A stretch of 45,301 nucleotides of DNA from Treponema sp. (GCA_031286095.1 JAITUY010000107.1:1-45301); one strand, 5' to 3'; counted from the first letter of the stretch, positions 17,821 through 27,646 are shown. Translations and numbers: made by a program. The notes: generated by a model from the sequence alone, not told the origin.

Positions 17821-18275
17821 GATGAACCAGGCCGCCGCTCAACGCTTGTTTTTTACAGGTATTGGGAGGAAAGTCCGGGCTCCGCAGGGCATGATGCCGG
17901 GTAACGCCCGGGCTCCGTTAATTCGGAGACAGACAGCGCCACAGAAAATATACCGCCCCGCCTGACCACTAAAACGCATAGGCAATGTTGTTTAAACTTA
18001 TAATTTTTTTATGCGTTTTAGTGGTCAGGCGGAGTAAGGGTGAAAAGGCGGGGTAAGAGCCCTCCTCGGCATTGGCAACAGTGCCGGCAAGATTCCGGCT
18101 ACGCCGGAAAAAGGCAAGCCTCATCAGGAGCAAAGTCAAATATGCGCTGTAACCGGTTCGCCGGTTACGCCGGCTGACCCGCCGGTTAAACGCGGGTAGA
18201 CTGCTAAAAAGGGGCCGGAAACGGCTTTTTTAGACAGATGGCGGCATTTTTACAGAACCCGGCTTATGGTTCATC
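17821..18275 (+). ncRNA. rnpB: RNase P RNA, bacterial class A
   Basis: Catalytic RNA that trims tRNA 5' ends. The 5' end gatgaacca pairs with tggttcatc at the 3' end as helix P1. The conserved core ggaggaaagtccgggctcc is at 17865-17883, acagaaaatataccgcc at 17941-17957, agggtgaaaaggcggggtaa at 18036-18055, and acagaacccggctta at 18252-18266. Two features are enlarged. The position of helix P12 holds a perfect 23-bp stem (17958-17980 with 18010-18032) around an AT-rich loop. The 18085-18200 region holds several ccggtt/ccggc hairpins. The gene is about 455 bases, longer than the roughly 380 of E. coli. Confidence 0.95.
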
Positions 18276-18290
18276 GTTTTTTTTTTCAAT
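18266..18290 (+). terminator. probable terminator of rnpB
   Basis: The end of helix P1 is followed at once by a run of T residues (cgttttttttttc) at 18275-18287, as expected for intrinsic termination at the RNase P RNA 3' end. Confidence 0.55.
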
Positions 18291-18318
18291 ATTATGGGGT
18301 TAAAAACACCTGTTTTCA

Positions 18319-18347
18319 TTGACACTTTGTTAAATTTCCTATTTAAT
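18319..18347 (+). promoter_or_regulatory. promoter of the cell-shape operon
   Basis: A perfect -35 TTGACA at 18319-18324, a 17-base spacer and TTTAAT at 18342-18347 (one mismatch to TATAAT). The predicted transcription start, about 18354, is only about 7 bases before the ATG at 18361, leaving no room for a Shine-Dalgarno. Confidence 0.75.
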
Positions 18348-18360
18348 AATATTAAAGTAG

Positions 18361-19296
18361 ATGTTTAGCAGTAAAATCAGGTCTCGTTCTGGGCGACATA
18401 TATACCGTCTCAACAAAATCCGTAAGTTTACGGTTATTTTTATATTAATTTTTGCAGTCGGCATTACTACGCTTATTGTTTCGGGCTTTCAAAACAGGGT
18501 AAAAAACAACAAGAGGGAACTTTTGCGTATCTGGAACGCAGGTAATTACGAACAGGCGTATGAAATTAGTAAGAATGCGCTGAATGAGAAACCTGTGGAT
18601 TATTTTCTTTTAACAACAAACGGTTTTTCCGCTTATCAATGGGGAATATCGCAGATTAACAATCATAATACGCTTACTTATATTAACGACTGTATAAGAT
18701 CATTAAGAAAAGCAATACTTTTAAGAATTTCTTCTAAAGACGCGCGCGTTTTTTATGTTCTTGGAAAAGCGTACAGTTATAAGGGACCGGAATATTCCGA
18801 TCTTGCGGTAAAGTATCTGGAAATGGCGGATAACCTTAACTATTCAGCGCAGGATATTCCCGAGTATCTTGGACTTGCGTACGCCGCCGCCGGAGATTAC
18901 CGCAATAGCGTATCGGCGTTTACGAAAGCGTTTAACAAAGGTTCGGTCTCGGATAATTTATTAATGTCAATAGCGCGTTCATATATGGGAATGGGAGAAT
19001 ACGATATGGCGGTAAGTTATCTTAAGCGCTGTACCGAGCTTTCGCCGGATTCTAAATCGGTATTTGCCGCCCGTCTGCTTCTGGCGGAAGTTTATATACA
19101 TTCAGGCGATCATAGCGGAGCCCAGGCGCAATATTTAAGTATACTTGATGAATACGGAGAAAACGCCGAAGTCCGTTATCAACTTGGAGAGTTGTTTAAC
19201 CTTATAGGCGATACGACGCGGGCGCGCGCCGAATGGAGAATCGCATACAGACAAGACCCGGCCCATACGAAGGCAAGGGCGCGTCTTAATATTTAG
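18361..19296 (+). CDS. membrane-anchored TPR protein at the head of the mre operon
   Basis: A 311-residue protein with a basic N-terminus, one transmembrane segment at about 24-42 and a TPR-rich external or cytoplasmic part (motifs such as YSDLAVKYLEMADNLNYSA and YDMAVSYLKRCTELSPDS). The start is well fixed from upstream, because an in-frame TAG directly precedes the ATG. There is no Shine-Dalgarno, and a strong promoter ends 13 bases before the ATG. It lies 30 bases ahead of mreB, so it is probably part of the elongation machinery, perhaps as a scaffold. The family has no name I can support. Confidence 0.82.
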   Translation: MFSSKIRSRSGRHIYRLNKIRKFTVIFILIFAVGITTLIVSGFQNRVKNNKRELLRIWNAGNYEQAYEISKNALNEKPVDYFLLTTNGFSAYQWGISQINNHNTLTYINDCIRSLRKAILLRISSKDARVFYVLGKAYSYKGPEYSDLAVKYLEMADNLNYSAQDIPEYLGLAYAAAGDYRNSVSAFTKAFNKGSVSDNLLMSIARSYMGMGEYDMAVSYLKRCTELSPDSKSVFAARLLLAEVYIHSGDHSGAQAQYLSILDEYGENAEVRYQLGELFNLIGDTTRARAEWRIAYRQDPAHTKARARLNI

Positions 19297-19326
19297 GTAT
19301 TTGCGCACAAATTAGTTGGAGGTAGT

Positions 19327-20355
19327 ATGTTTGGCAATCTTTCGTCAGATCTCGGCATTGATTTAGGGACATGTAACACGCTTATTTATATTAAGGGGAG
19401 AGGTGTTGTCTTAAACGAACCGTCGGTTGTAGCAGTTGAACGCGGCACAAAAAAAATTGTCGCGGTTGGAGCCGATGCAAAACGTATGTTATGGAAAACG
19501 CCGGAAAATATTATCGCCATAAGACCTATGCGCGACGGGGTAATAGCTGATATAGAATCAACCGAAAAAATGATCCGTTATTTTATACTTCGTGTTTTTC
19601 CGCGTTACCGTTTCTTAAAACCGCGGATGGTTATTGGTATTCCATCCTGCATTACAGAAGTTGAAAGGCGCGCCGTGGAAGAAAGCGCGTATAAGTCAGG
19701 CGCGAGGGAAGTATATGTTATCGAAGAAAGCCTTGCCGCCGCAATCGGCGCTGATATTCCGATAAGAGAACCGGCCGGTCACATGATATGCGACATAGGC
19801 GGCGGCACTTCTGAAATTTCAGTAATTTCACTTGGAGGCATGGTTGTTACAAGCGCTATCCGTATAGGCGGGGACGAATTTGACGAAGCGATAATTAAGC
19901 ATATACGAAGCGTTCATAACCTTGTAATCGGCGAACAAATGGCTGAAAAGTTAAAAATAGAAATTGGAAACGCTTCGCCGGATAAGACCATCGAAAAATT
20001 GGAGGTAAAGGGAAACGACGCCATTACCGGTCTTCCGCGCCGTCTTGAAATTGATTCCGTAGAGGTAAGGGAAGCGCTTAAAGACCCGATAACGGCGATA
20101 ATCGACGAAATAAAAGCGGTCTTTGGCAAGACGCCGCCGGAACTTGCCGCCGATATTGTAGATCGCGGCATTGTAATGACAGGCGGCGGCTCCATGTTAA
20201 AAGGGCTTGATAAACTTATTGCGAAAGAAACGGGAGTTCCGGCGATTATAGCTGATAACCCCGAACTCTGCGTCGCTTTAGGGGCCGGTAAATATTTTGA
20301 CTACATGAAGGGCTCGGAACTTACAAAAAATATTTATGATAAATTAAACGGTTAA
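19327..20355 (+). CDS. mreB: MreB, actin-like cell-shape protein
   Basis: Forms membrane-bound filaments that guide lateral wall synthesis. The 342 residues show the actin-fold phosphate loops [14 protein letters not shown] (8-21) and [12 protein letters not shown] (about 155-166), the connecting segment [14 protein letters not shown], and the adenosine motif [13 protein letters not shown]. The length is normal. The ATG follows ttggaggtagt, a strong ribosome-binding site. mreC begins two bases after its stop. Confidence 0.98.
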   Translation: MFGNLSSDLGIDLGTCNTLIYIKGRGVVLNEPSVVAVERGTKKIVAVGADAKRMLWKTPENIIAIRPMRDGVIADIESTEKMIRYFILRVFPRYRFLKPRMVIGIPSCITEVERRAVEESAYKSGAREVYVIEESLAAAIGADIPIREPAGHMICDIGGGTSEISVISLGGMVVTSAIRIGGDEFDEAIIKHIRSVHNLVIGEQMAEKLKIEIGNASPDKTIEKLEVKGNDAITGLPRRLEIDSVEVREALKDPITAIIDEIKAVFGKTPPELAADIVDRGIVMTGGGSMLKGLDKLIAKETGVPAIIADNPELCVALGAGKYFDYMKGSELTKNIYDKLNG

Positions 20356-20357
20356 TT

Positions 20358-21281
20358 ATGCGGCAGGGATTCTTTAATGAATTCAATTCCGGCGCGTTAT
20401 TTCAAAAAGGCGGCGGAAAATCACATGGGACAGTATTAAATTCGTCTTTTTATGTTTTTGTATCGCTTGTTATAATATCAATTTTACTTTTAATGTTTTC
20501 CGGCGGCAATTTTATTTTTCATTTTAAAAACGCGGGTTTGTCTCTTTTTTCAGGCGTCAGGGGAAGTCTTTACGAAATGTCCTCTTTTGTTTCAAGGACT
20601 GTTCTTTCCGTAAAAGAACTTGCGGATTTAAGAAAAGAATACGCCGAATTAATAAAACGCCTTGAACGTTATGAGGAACTTGAACGCAGTAACGCGGAAA
20701 TATACCAGGAAAATATCCGTCTTCGTGAACAGCTGGGTTTTGCGCAAACTCTGCGTTACAAACGGATTCCGGCGCAGATTTCAGGCCGCGATCCAAATAA
20801 TCTTTTTTCCGCTGTGGTAATTAACAAGGGCAGTTTTGCAGGTGTTACGCGCGATATGATCGTAGTGGCATGGCAAGACGGTACGCAGGCGCTTGTGGGA
20901 AAGGTAATACAAATAGGCGCTCTCGAAAGCCTTGTTATGCCCATATTTGACAACAACCTGCATATTTCCTCGCGCCTGTCTGTTACGCGCTATGAGGGAA
21001 TTGTCGAGGGACACGGAAATCAGGAATCTCCGCTTTTAATGCGTTTTGTGCCAAAACGCGCGCGGGACGAAATAAATATCGGAGATATTGTCGTTTCAAG
21101 CGGAATGGGAGGCGTGTTTCCGGCGGAAATAAACATAGGACGGGTCAACGGAATATTTTCGCCTGAATATGAAACAACTTTGGAAATAGAAGTAATGCCC
21201 ATGATCGATTTTTCAAGACTGGAGTACGTTTATTTAATAGAGAGGGAAATTCCCGCTGATACAGGATTAACAGATGATTAG
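20358..21281 (+). CDS. mreC: MreC, cell-shape scaffold protein
   Basis: Periplasmic scaffold that links MreB and PBP2 and activates wall synthesis. The 307 residues have one transmembrane segment at about 31-48, a coiled coil at about 85-120 (LRKEYAELIKRLERYEELER) and the two-barrel MreC domain, with GRDPNNLFSAVVINKGSFAG and VGKVIQIGALESLVMPIFD. The start at 20358 is two bases after mreB. Its stop overlaps the mreD start by eight bases. Confidence 0.95.
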   Translation: MRQGFFNEFNSGALFQKGGGKSHGTVLNSSFYVFVSLVIISILLLMFSGGNFIFHFKNAGLSLFSGVRGSLYEMSSFVSRTVLSVKELADLRKEYAELIKRLERYEELERSNAEIYQENIRLREQLGFAQTLRYKRIPAQISGRDPNNLFSAVVINKGSFAGVTRDMIVVAWQDGTQALVGKVIQIGALESLVMPIFDNNLHISSRLSVTRYEGIVEGHGNQESPLLMRFVPKRARDEINIGDIVVSSGMGGVFPAEINIGRVNGIFSPEYETTLEIEVMPMIDFSRLEYVYLIEREIPADTGLTDD

Positions 21282-21771
21282 AAATATTATTTGGACAATA
21301 ATCCTTGCCATAATCGCGGGTATATTACAATCCACAGTGCTTGGAAACATAGCGCTTTTCGGCGCAGTTCCTGATTTGGCTTTATGCATTGTTGTTTATT
21401 CAGCCTATGTAAATGGAACCATGACAGGTCAGCTTTCAGGTTTTTTATCAGGTCTACTGCTGGATTTTCTTTCTGCGGCTCCTCTTGGGCTTAATTGTCT
21501 TATCCGTACAATTATAGGCGCGGTTACGGGACTTTTTAAAGGCGCGTTCTTTCTTGATGTGTTTTTTCTGCCGCTTATTCTTTGCGCTTTGGCGACAATA
21601 GCAAAAGCCTTAATTTTATTTTTACTTAATCTTATAATGGGGCAAATAGTGCCGGTTTATTCGCTTTTTTCGGCGTTGTTTTGGGTCGAGTTTGGTCTTA
21701 ATTCTTTAAGCGCTCCTATTTTATTTTTTATTTTAAAGCATTTTAAATTCATTACGCCGGGGCGAAATTAG
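21274..21771 (+). CDS. mreD: MreD, integral membrane shape protein
   Basis: A 165-residue, very hydrophobic protein with five to six predicted membrane segments (for example TIILAIIAGILQSTVLG and ALATIAKALILFLLNLIMG). The motif GAVPDLALCIVVYSA followed by GFLSGLLLDFLSAAPLGLN is typical of MreD. It overlaps mreC and ends one base before PBP2. The sequence family is poorly conserved, so the assignment rests partly on operon position. Confidence 0.92.
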   Translation: MIRNIIWTIILAIIAGILQSTVLGNIALFGAVPDLALCIVVYSAYVNGTMTGQLSGFLSGLLLDFLSAAPLGLNCLIRTIIGAVTGLFKGAFFLDVFFLPLILCALATIAKALILFLLNLIMGQIVPVYSLFSALFWVEFGLNSLSAPILFFILKHFKFITPGRN

Positions 21772-21772
21772 T

Positions 21773-23620
21773 ATGACGGAAGATCAAGGATGGCGCGTTA
21801 CAGTATTTAAAGCTTTTTTAGTTATGCTTTTTGCCGTTTACAGCATAAAACTTTTCAGTATGCAGATATTGTCAGGAGACGTATACTTGACGCGCGCCCA
21901 GGACATTTCGCGCAGAACATTTGTAATTCCGGCGCAACGCGGAGAAATATATGACAGGAATTACACAAAACAGCTTGCGATGAACAAAGATTCTTTTGCG
22001 GTAAGTATTACTCCGGCCGAAGTTCCGCGCGGCAGTATGGAAACAGTTGTTAACGCCGTTTCCTCAATTACAGGCATTCCGGCCGATGAAATAAACGCAA
22101 AAATGCCGAAACAGTACCTGCAGTTTTTTCAGCCTGTGGAAATTGCCGCCAATGTCCCGTTTACAACCATTGCCGCCCTTGCCGAAAGAAAAAACACCCT
22201 TCCCGGAGTTTCATGGCAGAGTAAGCCTGTACGCAATTACGCTGATTCTGGAAGCCTCTCTCATATTTTAGGTTATGTAGGGGATATTACGCGCGATGAG
22301 CTGACGTCACTTTACAATCATGGATATAAACAGGGAGATGTTATCGGAAAATCGGGGATTGAAAAACAATACGACGAGCTTTTAAGGGGAAAGGAAGGCA
22401 GGGAAATAAGAACGGTTGATGTCAGCGGCAGGCGCATCGCGGGGCGTGAAAATGTGCGCGTCCATCCCGAAACGGGAAAAAATCTTGTTTTGACAATAGA
22501 CGCGAATCTTCAAACGCTTGTAGAAAAGGCGCTGGGACCGCGGATTGGAACGGTTCTTGTTATGCGCCCTTCGACAGGGGAAATACTAGCGATGGTTTCC
22601 TATCCGTGGTACGACCCCAATATTTTTACAAACGATCCCGGTTCCGGTTACAGGGCGCTTGCGGACGATCCCAACAAACCTTTATTAAACCGCGCAATTC
22701 AGTCAAGTTACGCCCCCGGCTCAACTTTTAAAATTGTGCTTTCAACAGGCATATACTCGGAAAAAACATTTTCACCCGAACAGACAATTCTTTGTCAGGG
22801 AGTTCTTAATTTTGGAAACCGCGACTGGTTGTGCCATATTAAACGTCCCGGACACGGCAGGTTAAACCTTCACAACGCTCTTGCGCAGTCGTGTAACATA
22901 TATTACATGACGGCTGGCAGGGAATATCTTGGTCCCGACAAGATCGCCTCTTACGCAAAGGAATATGGTTACGGCGAATTAACGCAGATCGATCTTCCCG
23001 GCGAGACGGCTGGTTTTATTCCCAGTCAGCAATGGAAGGAAAACCGTTTTCACGAAAGATGGGTGGCGGGAGATACGATGAATATGTCCATAGGTCAGGG
23101 ATATGTTTTGGTTACTCCGGTTCAAATGGCAAATATGATCTGCATGCTGGTAAATGACGGAAAAATATATAAACCTCATATATTAAAAGAAGTGCGCGAT
23201 CCTTCGACAGGGGCGGTAGAAAGAAGCGTAAGACCCGTACTGTTACACGAAAGTAACATGTCCCCTGAAATTTTTGAATCGGTACGCCGCGATATGAGGA
23301 ATGTAATTACACGCGGAACGGCGCAATATCCCTTGAATATTAAATCGGTTCAGATCGCGGGAAAAACGGGAACTGCCGAAGTTGGTTTTATCGACCGCTG
23401 GCATTCATGGTTTACCGCTTATGCGCCTTATGATAACAGGAATGATGAAAACGCAATTGTTGTTACAGTCATTGTTGAAGCCGCAAACAAGTGGGAATGG
23501 TGGGCGCCTTATGCGTCGGCTATAATTTTTCAGGGGTATTTTCAGAATCAAACATACGAAGAAGCGGTGCGCGCCCTTGGGTTCCAGTATTTAATGCCAG
23601 TACAGGGGCGCAGAGAATGA
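21773..23620 (+). CDS. mrdA: PBP2, peptidoglycan transpeptidase
   Basis: Cross-links peptidoglycan during elongation. The 615 residues have a membrane anchor at about 11-30, a dimerisation/pedestal region beginning with PAQRGEIYDRN (53-63), and a transpeptidase domain. The active-site Ser317 is in SYAPGSTFK with Lys320; SCN is at 373-375 and KTGTAE at 531-536. The tail is rich in Trp near residues 577-584. It starts one base after mreD, and its stop overlaps the rodA start as ATGA. Confidence 0.97.
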   Translation: MTEDQGWRVTVFKAFLVMLFAVYSIKLFSMQILSGDVYLTRAQDISRRTFVIPAQRGEIYDRNYTKQLAMNKDSFAVSITPAEVPRGSMETVVNAVSSITGIPADEINAKMPKQYLQFFQPVEIAANVPFTTIAALAERKNTLPGVSWQSKPVRNYADSGSLSHILGYVGDITRDELTSLYNHGYKQGDVIGKSGIEKQYDELLRGKEGREIRTVDVSGRRIAGRENVRVHPETGKNLVLTIDANLQTLVEKALGPRIGTVLVMRPSTGEILAMVSYPWYDPNIFTNDPGSGYRALADDPNKPLLNRAIQSSYAPGSTFKIVLSTGIYSEKTFSPEQTILCQGVLNFGNRDWLCHIKRPGHGRLNLHNALAQSCNIYYMTAGREYLGPDKIASYAKEYGYGELTQIDLPGETAGFIPSQQWKENRFHERWVAGDTMNMSIGQGYVLVTPVQMANMICMLVNDGKIYKPHILKEVRDPSTGAVERSVRPVLLHESNMSPEIFESVRRDMRNVITRGTAQYPLNIKSVQIAGKTGTAEVGFIDRWHSWFTAYAPYDNRNDENAIVVTVIVEAANKWEWWAPYASAIIFQGYFQNQTYEEAVRALGFQYLMPVQGRRE

Positions 23621-24924
23621 AATTAAACGACATACTAAAAATTGATTATTTATTGCTTCTTCCGGTTATGGTTCTATTAATAATTGGAATCTTATTTATT
23701 TATTCATCGGGTATAACGTCAGACGGCGTTCAGGTTTCCAATGAATATATCCGCCAGATTATCTGGTCGGCAATAGGATTAATCATAGCGCTTGTCATAG
23801 CGCTGACAAATTACCGCCTGTTTTATAATTTGTCTGTCTACATTTATCTTGTTTCACTGTTGCCGTTAATTTACACATTACTTTTCGTAAGAATAACGCA
23901 CGCGGCGCGCTGGCTCAGAATAGGCTCGTTTGGAATACAGGCTTCCGAGTTTGTAAAAATTTCCGTTATTATTCTTCTTGCGCGTTTTCTTGCGGACACG
24001 GACAGAAACAAGGACGCATTCCAGCGTTTTATGGTTTCCTGCATTATTGTCATGATTCCGATGCTGATTGTCGTTATTCAGCCTGATCTTGGAACGGCGC
24101 TTGTTTTTATCGCCATTCTTATGATTATGACTTTTATGGCGGGAGTAGCGATGCGTTATGTGGCATTTATGATTTTAAGCATCGCGTTTACGGGCATTTT
24201 TTTGGTACTTCCTTTGTGGCAGTCTTATATACAAAAAAAGTCAATTCCCCTTCTTGCATTATTGACAAATCCTAAAATAATTTTTCTGGTTTTGCTTTTT
24301 CTGATGGTTATCGCGGCAATAGCCTTATTCGGATACATCAAATTTAAAAGAAAATATTTTTACTGGATTGTTTACGCATCGGCAATAATAGTTTTTTCGC
24401 TCGGCGTTTCCTTTGCGGGACGGATCGTATTAAAAGAATACCAGATTATGCGCCTGATTGTTTTTATTGATCCTAACATTGATCCGCGCGGCGCGGGATG
24501 GAACATTATTCAATCCGTAACGGCAATAGGGGCGGGTGGCTTTATGGGCAGGGGGTATTTACAGGGAACTCAGAGCCATTACCGTTTTTTACCGGAACAA
24601 AGCACCGATTTTATTTTTTCCATTTTTTCCGAAGAAGCCGGTTTTTTGGGAGGGCTTGTTGTTTTTCTTCTTTTCCTTTTAATAATTACCCGCCTTTTAG
24701 CAACTATGAAAATCACGACCGATCCTTTTGCGAAATATGTATGCGCGGGGCTTGCCGGCATGTACGGTTTTCATTTTATGATTAACGTTGGTATGACAAT
24801 GGGAATTATGCCGATAACGGGCATTCCGCTTATATTTGTGTCATACGGAGGTTCCGCAGTTTTTTCAGGTATGATCGGAATAGGGCTTGTGCTCAGTATT
24901 TTCATAAGAAGGTACAACCGTTAA
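23617..24924 (+). CDS. rodA: RodA, SEDS-family peptidoglycan glycosyltransferase
   Basis: Polymerises glycan strands together with PBP2. The start at 23617 (MKLNDILKIDYLLLL) overlaps the mrdA stop and matches the family N-terminus; a longer frame from 23491 lies inside mrdA. The 435 residues have about ten or more membrane segments and the SEDS motifs IQPDLGTALVFIAI, GAGGFMGRGYLQGTQS, LPEQSTDFIFSIFSEE and PLIFVSYGGSA. An extra hydrophobic hairpin (about 208-250, with KIIFLVLLFLMVIAAIALFG) makes it longer than E. coli RodA (370). The stop overlaps the next gene by one base (TAATG). Confidence 0.96.
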   Translation: MKLNDILKIDYLLLLPVMVLLIIGILFIYSSGITSDGVQVSNEYIRQIIWSAIGLIIALVIALTNYRLFYNLSVYIYLVSLLPLIYTLLFVRITHAARWLRIGSFGIQASEFVKISVIILLARFLADTDRNKDAFQRFMVSCIIVMIPMLIVVIQPDLGTALVFIAILMIMTFMAGVAMRYVAFMILSIAFTGIFLVLPLWQSYIQKKSIPLLALLTNPKIIFLVLLFLMVIAAIALFGYIKFKRKYFYWIVYASAIIVFSLGVSFAGRIVLKEYQIMRLIVFIDPNIDPRGAGWNIIQSVTAIGAGGFMGRGYLQGTQSHYRFLPEQSTDFIFSIFSEEAGFLGGLVVFLLFLLIITRLLATMKITTDPFAKYVCAGLAGMYGFHFMINVGMTMGIMPITGIPLIFVSYGGSAVFSGMIGIGLVLSIFIRRYNR

Positions 24925-27389
24925 TGAGGAACGGCGGCGGCAATTCTCTTTCGTATGTTGATCCTGTAACAGAATTGGGCTGTAAATTACTGACTGTTGA
25001 CAAGCCTGCGCGTTATTCAGGCGGCGAATACGGAATTCAAACAAATAAAGACGCCTTTTTCAGAACGCTTATCGCTTTTCCCGATCTTTATGAGATAGGA
25101 ATGGGAAATCAGGCGTTAAAAATTATCTACAACCGCATGAACAAGATACAAGGTGTTTCATGCGACCGCGCTTTTGCTCCCGCCCCCGATTTTGAAAAAC
25201 TGTTACGCGAAAACAATATTCCGCTTTACGGTCTTGATACGGGTATCGCCCTTTCCTGCCTTGATCTTCTTATGTTCACGGCAGGTTACGAACTGGGGCT
25301 TGGCGGAATACTTTTAATGCTGGACGCCTCTTTTATTCCCCTGCGCTGTGAGCAAAGAGGGGAAGATTGTCCTATCGTAATAGCGGGAGGTCCCGCCGTT
25401 TCCAACCCCGCGCCGTTTTCCCCTTTTATCGATGCGTTCTGGATAGGGGAGGCTGAAGCCGGTTTTTTTGAATTGGTTTACGAACTTGCTCAATTGAAAA
25501 AGAGCGGGAAGAGCAGGGGGGCGCTACTGGAAAAAATATCCTCGCATCCCAATATTTTTGTGAAAGGTAAAAACAAAGCGTTACGTGCTATTTATGCGAA
25601 TTTTGGCGCTGACGGCTGTGAAACTCAGGCGGATGTGTTTCCTGTTCCAAGCATGAAAATTGTGCAGAACCACGGAAGCGTGGAAATAATGCGCGGCTGT
25701 CCCAATGGTTGCAGATTTTGCCATGCCGGTATCTGGTACAGGCCAATGCGGCAAAAAAGTCCAGCCCTTGTCGAGACGCAAACGAGGGAAATGGTAATAA
25801 AAGGGGGCTGGCGGCAGATAAGTCTTTCTTCCCTTTCTTCCGGCGATTATAACGGCATAGACAGCCTTGTGGAAAACCTTAACGCCAAGTTCAGCGGAAT
25901 GCATGTTTCATTCCAACTGCCATCCTTAAAAGTTTCAAGTTTTTCGCTTTCGCTTCTTGAAAAAATTTCCGTAACAAGAAAAAGCGGTCTTACCTTCGCC
26001 GTTGAAACGCCCCGCGACGCGTGGCAAATGGCAATCAACAAGGAAGTTACGATTAATTCAGTTTCCGCGATACTTGACGAAGCTAAAAAACGCGGCTGGA
26101 AAACTGCAAAATTTTATTTTATGATAGGTCTCCCGCTCCCGGCATCGGATACAAGCGAAGAGGAGGAAATCGTCAACTTTATTTCTGCCGTAGGACGCAG
26201 GGCGCGTATGCATTTTAACATCAATGTAGGGATATTTGTTCCGAAACCGCACACCCCATATCAATGGTCGCCGCAGTTAGACGGGGACTTGGCGTTTAAA
26301 AAGACGGACTTTATCCGCAACAGGCTAAAGCCGCTTGGACATAAAGTAAGCGTTTCCGATGCGTTAATTTCGAGGATTGAGGGAATGTTAAGCAGGGGAG
26401 ACGAAAAGGCGGGACTGCTTTTTGAACAAGCTTATCTTGCCGGAAGCAGGCTGGACGCGTGGAACGAATACATCGACAGGGATAAGTGGCTTTTACTTTT
26501 TAAAGAAAATAAGGAATTAATTGCGTCATTCTTGAACGGGAAAAGAGAATTGCCGTGGGATGAAGTTGATTCTTGCGTATCTGCCGGATACATACGCGGA
26601 GAGAAAGATAAATCGGAGAACGCGCAAATTACTCCTTCATGCAAAGAAAAATGTTCAGCGTGCGGGGTGTGCGGTAAAGACGTTAAAACAAGAGAAAACG
26701 CGTCTGCTGACGTAAATTTATCCGGTAGTATCGATAAAAACAGCGCATGCACCGGAAATTCAAATCTTCTTATTAACCATAATAATGTTGAAGTTAACAA
26801 GAAGAAGACTGATCCTGATATTTACAGGCTGTTGTTCAGTTTCAGTAAGTCTGGAAACGCTGTTTTTCATGGACATCTTAGCCTCATAGAGATTTTTTCT
26901 ATGGCTTTTACCCGCGCTAATATACCCGTAATGTACACAAGGGGCTTTAATCCTATTGCAAAGATGGAATTTGCCTCTCCGTTGTCCACAGGGATAAGCG
27001 CGGACGCGGAGATAGCTTCGGTTGATTTTTTTGAATTTATGCCGCCTGAAAGATTTATTTCCGCGCTTAATTCAAACTTGCCGCAGGGCATTCGTATCGA
27101 AAACGCCGAATGTTTTTATATTCCGTCCGGGATGAAAAAACATTCATTGTCATCGCTTTTATGGGGTTTCGGGTACGCGAACAAGGATGCGACAGATTAT
27201 GTGAGCGCAGACAGGGAAAAAATCTACAGGCAGGAACGTTTGAAAGAATGTGAATCGTTATTTTACTTGAGGCGTAATTATGTTTTGGCGCGAAGAAATG
27301 AAGAAATTTTTACCGCAGAGATATACAGTTCTTATTTTAGTGTGTATGAATCGCTGTATAAGCGCTTTTCACACAGTGTACCCAAGTAG
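24924..27389 (+). CDS. two-part radical SAM protein (TIGR03960/TIGR03936-like)
   Basis: An 821-residue protein. An N-terminal part resembling a B12-binding fold is followed by the radical SAM cluster Cys259, Cys263 and Cys266 (RGCPNGCRFC) and a SAM barrel (about 250-480). A spacer holds four cysteines at 573, 577, 580 and 583 (CKEKCSACGVC), probably another metal site. The C-terminal domain (about 630-821, YRLLFSFSKSGNAVFHGHLS and TRGFNPIAKMEF) matches the DUF2344-type module. The family is widespread, often near ribosome or cell-shape genes; its substrate is not established. It overlaps rodA by one base and ends the operon, with a repeat block behind it. Confidence 0.88.
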   Translation: MRNGGGNSLSYVDPVTELGCKLLTVDKPARYSGGEYGIQTNKDAFFRTLIAFPDLYEIGMGNQALKIIYNRMNKIQGVSCDRAFAPAPDFEKLLRENNIPLYGLDTGIALSCLDLLMFTAGYELGLGGILLMLDASFIPLRCEQRGEDCPIVIAGGPAVSNPAPFSPFIDAFWIGEAEAGFFELVYELAQLKKSGKSRGALLEKISSHPNIFVKGKNKALRAIYANFGADGCETQADVFPVPSMKIVQNHGSVEIMRGCPNGCRFCHAGIWYRPMRQKSPALVETQTREMVIKGGWRQISLSSLSSGDYNGIDSLVENLNAKFSGMHVSFQLPSLKVSSFSLSLLEKISVTRKSGLTFAVETPRDAWQMAINKEVTINSVSAILDEAKKRGWKTAKFYFMIGLPLPASDTSEEEEIVNFISAVGRRARMHFNINVGIFVPKPHTPYQWSPQLDGDLAFKKTDFIRNRLKPLGHKVSVSDALISRIEGMLSRGDEKAGLLFEQAYLAGSRLDAWNEYIDRDKWLLLFKENKELIASFLNGKRELPWDEVDSCVSAGYIRGEKDKSENAQITPSCKEKCSACGVCGKDVKTRENASADVNLSGSIDKNSACTGNSNLLINHNNVEVNKKKTDPDIYRLLFSFSKSGNAVFHGHLSLIEIFSMAFTRANIPVMYTRGFNPIAKMEFASPLSTGISADAEIASVDFFEFMPPERFISALNSNLPQGIRIENAECFYIPSGMKKHSLSSLLWGFGYANKDATDYVSADREKIYRQERLKECESLFYLRRNYVLARRNEEIFTAEIYSSYFSVYESLYKRFSHSVPK

Positions 27390-27455
27390 ACAGAATACGC
27401 ATTATGATTAGTAACGTATTGGGTAAATGTTCACAATAACTTATTACCAAAAATC

Positions 27456-27624
27456 CTCACGCAGAGGTCGCAGAGACGCAGAGACGCAGAGGAACAAGGG
27501 TGATTAGGCTCTTGTATCCCTTTCTTTCATGTTGTTTTTCATTATAAGAAATAAAAAAGCTAGCGGGAAACGCGCAATTAGGTAAAACAAAGCGCAGTTC
27601 TCCGCGTCTTTGCACCTCTGCGAG
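27456..27624. repeat. dispersed intergenic repeat between convergent genes
   Basis: Left arm ctcacgcagaggtcgcag at 27456, right inverse arm gcgtctttgcacctctgcg ending near 27622. The interior is AT-rich. The arms can pair into a long hairpin that would sit between the radical SAM gene and the lipoprotein gene, where it could serve as a two-way terminator. Confidence 0.75.
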
Positions 27625-27646
27625 ATAAAAAACAAGTGGTCTTGCT

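Noticed and set aside
23491-23616. N-terminal extension of RodA
   Set aside because: It lies within the mrdA reading frame; the ATG at 23617 overlaps the stop and matches the family.
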